A DNA stretch of 64,000 nt from Axinella damicornis. Lineage: Eukaryota > Porifera > Demospongiae > Axinellida > Axinellidae. This document shows positions 62,501-64,000 of the stretch, piece by piece. A program made the translations under genes and the position numbers. Under the pieces are notes generated by a model. That model searched no databases and was not told where the DNA came from. It saw nothing but the letters and a program-made list of their open reading frames with translations. The stretch lies in the NCBI GenBank assembly GCA_963931865.1, contig OZ007508.1, forward strand, positions 10,166,781 to 10,230,780, given 5' to 3'. Positions within the stretch are counted from its first letter, which is position 1; every line of letters begins with the position of its first letter.

Positions 62501-64000
62501 ACGGGACCTGCCACGCCTCCACGGTGCCGGCCACGCCCCCACGGAGCCGGCCACGACCCCACCGTGCCAGCCACGCCCCCACGGGGCCGGCAACGCCCCC
62601 ACGGGGCCGGCCACGCCCCCACGGGGCCGGCCACGCCCCCACGGGACCGGTCACGCCCCCACAGGACCGGCCACGCCCCCACGGGGCCGGCAACACCACC
62701 CCGGGGCCGGACACGCCACCACGGGGCCGGCCACGCCCCCACAGGGCCCGCCACGTCCCCACGGGTCCGGCCACGACCCCACCAGGACGGCCTCGCCCCC
62801 ACCGGGCCAGCCACGCCCCCACGGGGACGGCCACGCCCCCACGGAACCGGCCACGCCCCCACGGGGCCGGCTTCGCCCCCACGGGACCGGCCACGCCCCC
62901 ACGGGACCGGCCACACCCCCACACTGCCGGCCACGCCCCCACGGGGCCGGCCACGACCCCACCGTACCGGCCACGCCCCCACGGGACCGGACACTCCCCC
63001 ACGGGACCAGCCACGACCCCACGGAGCCGGCCACGCCCCCACGGGGCCGGCCACGCCCCCACAGGGCCGGCCACGCCCCCACGGGGCCCGCCACGCCCCT
63101 ACGGGTCCGGCCACGCCCCCACCAGGACGGCCACGCCCCCACCAGGCCAACCACGCCCCCACGGGGCCGGCCACGCCCCCACGGGACCGGCCACGCCCCC
63201 ACTGGGCCGGCTTCGCCCCCACGGGACCGGGCACGCCCCCACGGGACCGGCCACGACCCCACCGTGCCGGCCACGCCCCCACTGGCCGGCCACGCCCCCA
63301 AGGGGCAAGCCACAATGCCAAGGGGCCGGATACGCCTCCTCGGGCCGGCCACGCCCCCACGGGGCCAGCCACGCCCCCACGTGGCCGGCCACGCCCCCAC
63401 GGGGCCGGCTAGCCCCCACGGGGCCGGCAACGACCCCACCGTGCCGGCAAAGCCACCTTGTGACCGGCCACACCCCCACGAGGCCGGCCACGACCCCACG
63501 GGGCCGGCCACGCCCTCACCAGTATGGCGACGCCCCCACCGGGCCAGCCACGCCCCCACGGGGCTGGCCACGCCCCCACGTAACCGGCCACGCCCCCATG
63601 GGGCCGGCCTCGCCCCCACGGGACCGGCCACTCCCCGACACTGCCGGCCACGCCTCCACGGGGCCGGCCACGATCCCACCGTACCGGCCACGCCCCCACG
63701 GGACCGGTCACGCCCCCACGGGGCCGGCCACGACCCCACGGAGCCGGACACGCCCCCACGGGGCCGGCCACGCCCCCAAGGGGCCCGCCACGCCCCTACG
63801 GGTCCGGTCACGCCACCATCAGGACGGCCACGCCCCCACCGGACCAGCCACGCCCCCACGGGGCCGCCAACGCCCCCACGGGACCGGCCACGCCCCCACG
63901 GGACCGGCCACGCCCCCACGGGGCCGGCTTCGCCCCCACGGGACCGGGCACGCCCCCACGGGACCGGCCATGACCCCACCGTGCCGGCCACGCCCCCACG

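Larger units (their letters stand above)
3097..64000 (+). repeat. GC-rich 20-base satellite array, about 3,000 units, continuing past the window
   Basis: One unit, consensus CCGGCCACGCCCCCACGGGG, is repeated head to tail for about 60.9 kb with no inserted element and no change of orientation. The consensus has 11 C, 7 G, 2 A and no T, three CpGs, a GGCCGGCC palindrome across the unit junction and a CCCCACGGGG near-dyad. Substitutions concentrate in the last four bases (GGGG, GGGA, GGTG, GGAG, CGGG, CGTG, AGGG) and in CACG changed to CACA, CATG or TTCG. Most units are exactly 20 bases, with rare shortened ones. Long open frames on both strands, the longest about 3,500 codons at 41459-51985, reflect the missing T and not coding. 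The right end is not reached. Function is unknown; a centromeric, pericentromeric, subtelomeric or other heterochromatic location is possible. Confidence 0.97.

Noticed and set aside
3097..64000. CRISPR-like regular repetition
   Set aside because: Repeats are directly adjacent with no spacers, and the unit is only 20 bases. This is a satellite.
3097..64000. Centromere assignment
   Set aside because: Satellite structure alone cannot show centromere identity; chromatin data (CENP-A) or chromosome position would be needed.

Overview
This window looks like eukaryotic, probably animal, intergenic or heterochromatic DNA. I found no credible protein-coding gene and no RNA gene. Bases 1-3096 are ordinary mixed-composition DNA carrying non-coding inverted-repeat elements. 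From about 3097 to the last base it is one uninterrupted satellite of a 20-base unit, consensus CCGGCCACGCCCCCACGGGG, roughly 3,000 copies in one orientation. The species cannot be named from this sequence. A eukaryote is suggested by the short palindromic (MITE-like) elements, the lack of any dense gene layout, and the size of the satellite.

Left flank (1-3096). Bases 1-338 and 1395-1731 are reverse-complement copies of each other and enclose about 1 kb of non-coding DNA rich in small palindromes. This is a foldback element or two opposed copies of a dispersed repeat, and its left end is cut by the window edge. Bases 1732-2604 hold nothing recognisable. Bases 2605-2825 are a nearly perfect hairpin element with possible TA target duplications. 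Bases 2826-3096 are unique and end in an A10 tract that touches the satellite; a good-looking 3' splice-acceptor sequence lies at 2941-2970.

Satellite (3097-64000). The consensus is 90% GC, contains no T on the + strand, carries three CpGs per 20 bases and has two small dyads. Units fall into a limited set of linked variant types. These are arranged in a mosaic of higher-order repeats: a 900-base tandem duplication (8581-10380), a 2.2-kb offset duplication (12.64-16.6 kb), a 4.7-4.8-kb offset duplication (19.8-27 kb), a 0.72-0.87-kb triplication (29.7-32 kb), 511-base repeats (34.4-35.7 kb), a near-identical 3.24-kb tandem duplication (about 34.98-41.46 kb), a 2.09-kb tandem duplication (46.07-50.16 kb) and a roughly 0.72-kb family (56.4-62.5 kb).

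The very long open frames throughout the array, on both strands, follow from the lack of T in the consensus and are not evidence of genes. Because 20 is not a multiple of 3, all three frames of a strand spell the same 20-residue cycle. No gene system or pathway can be described; the notable object is the satellite itself and its amplification history.
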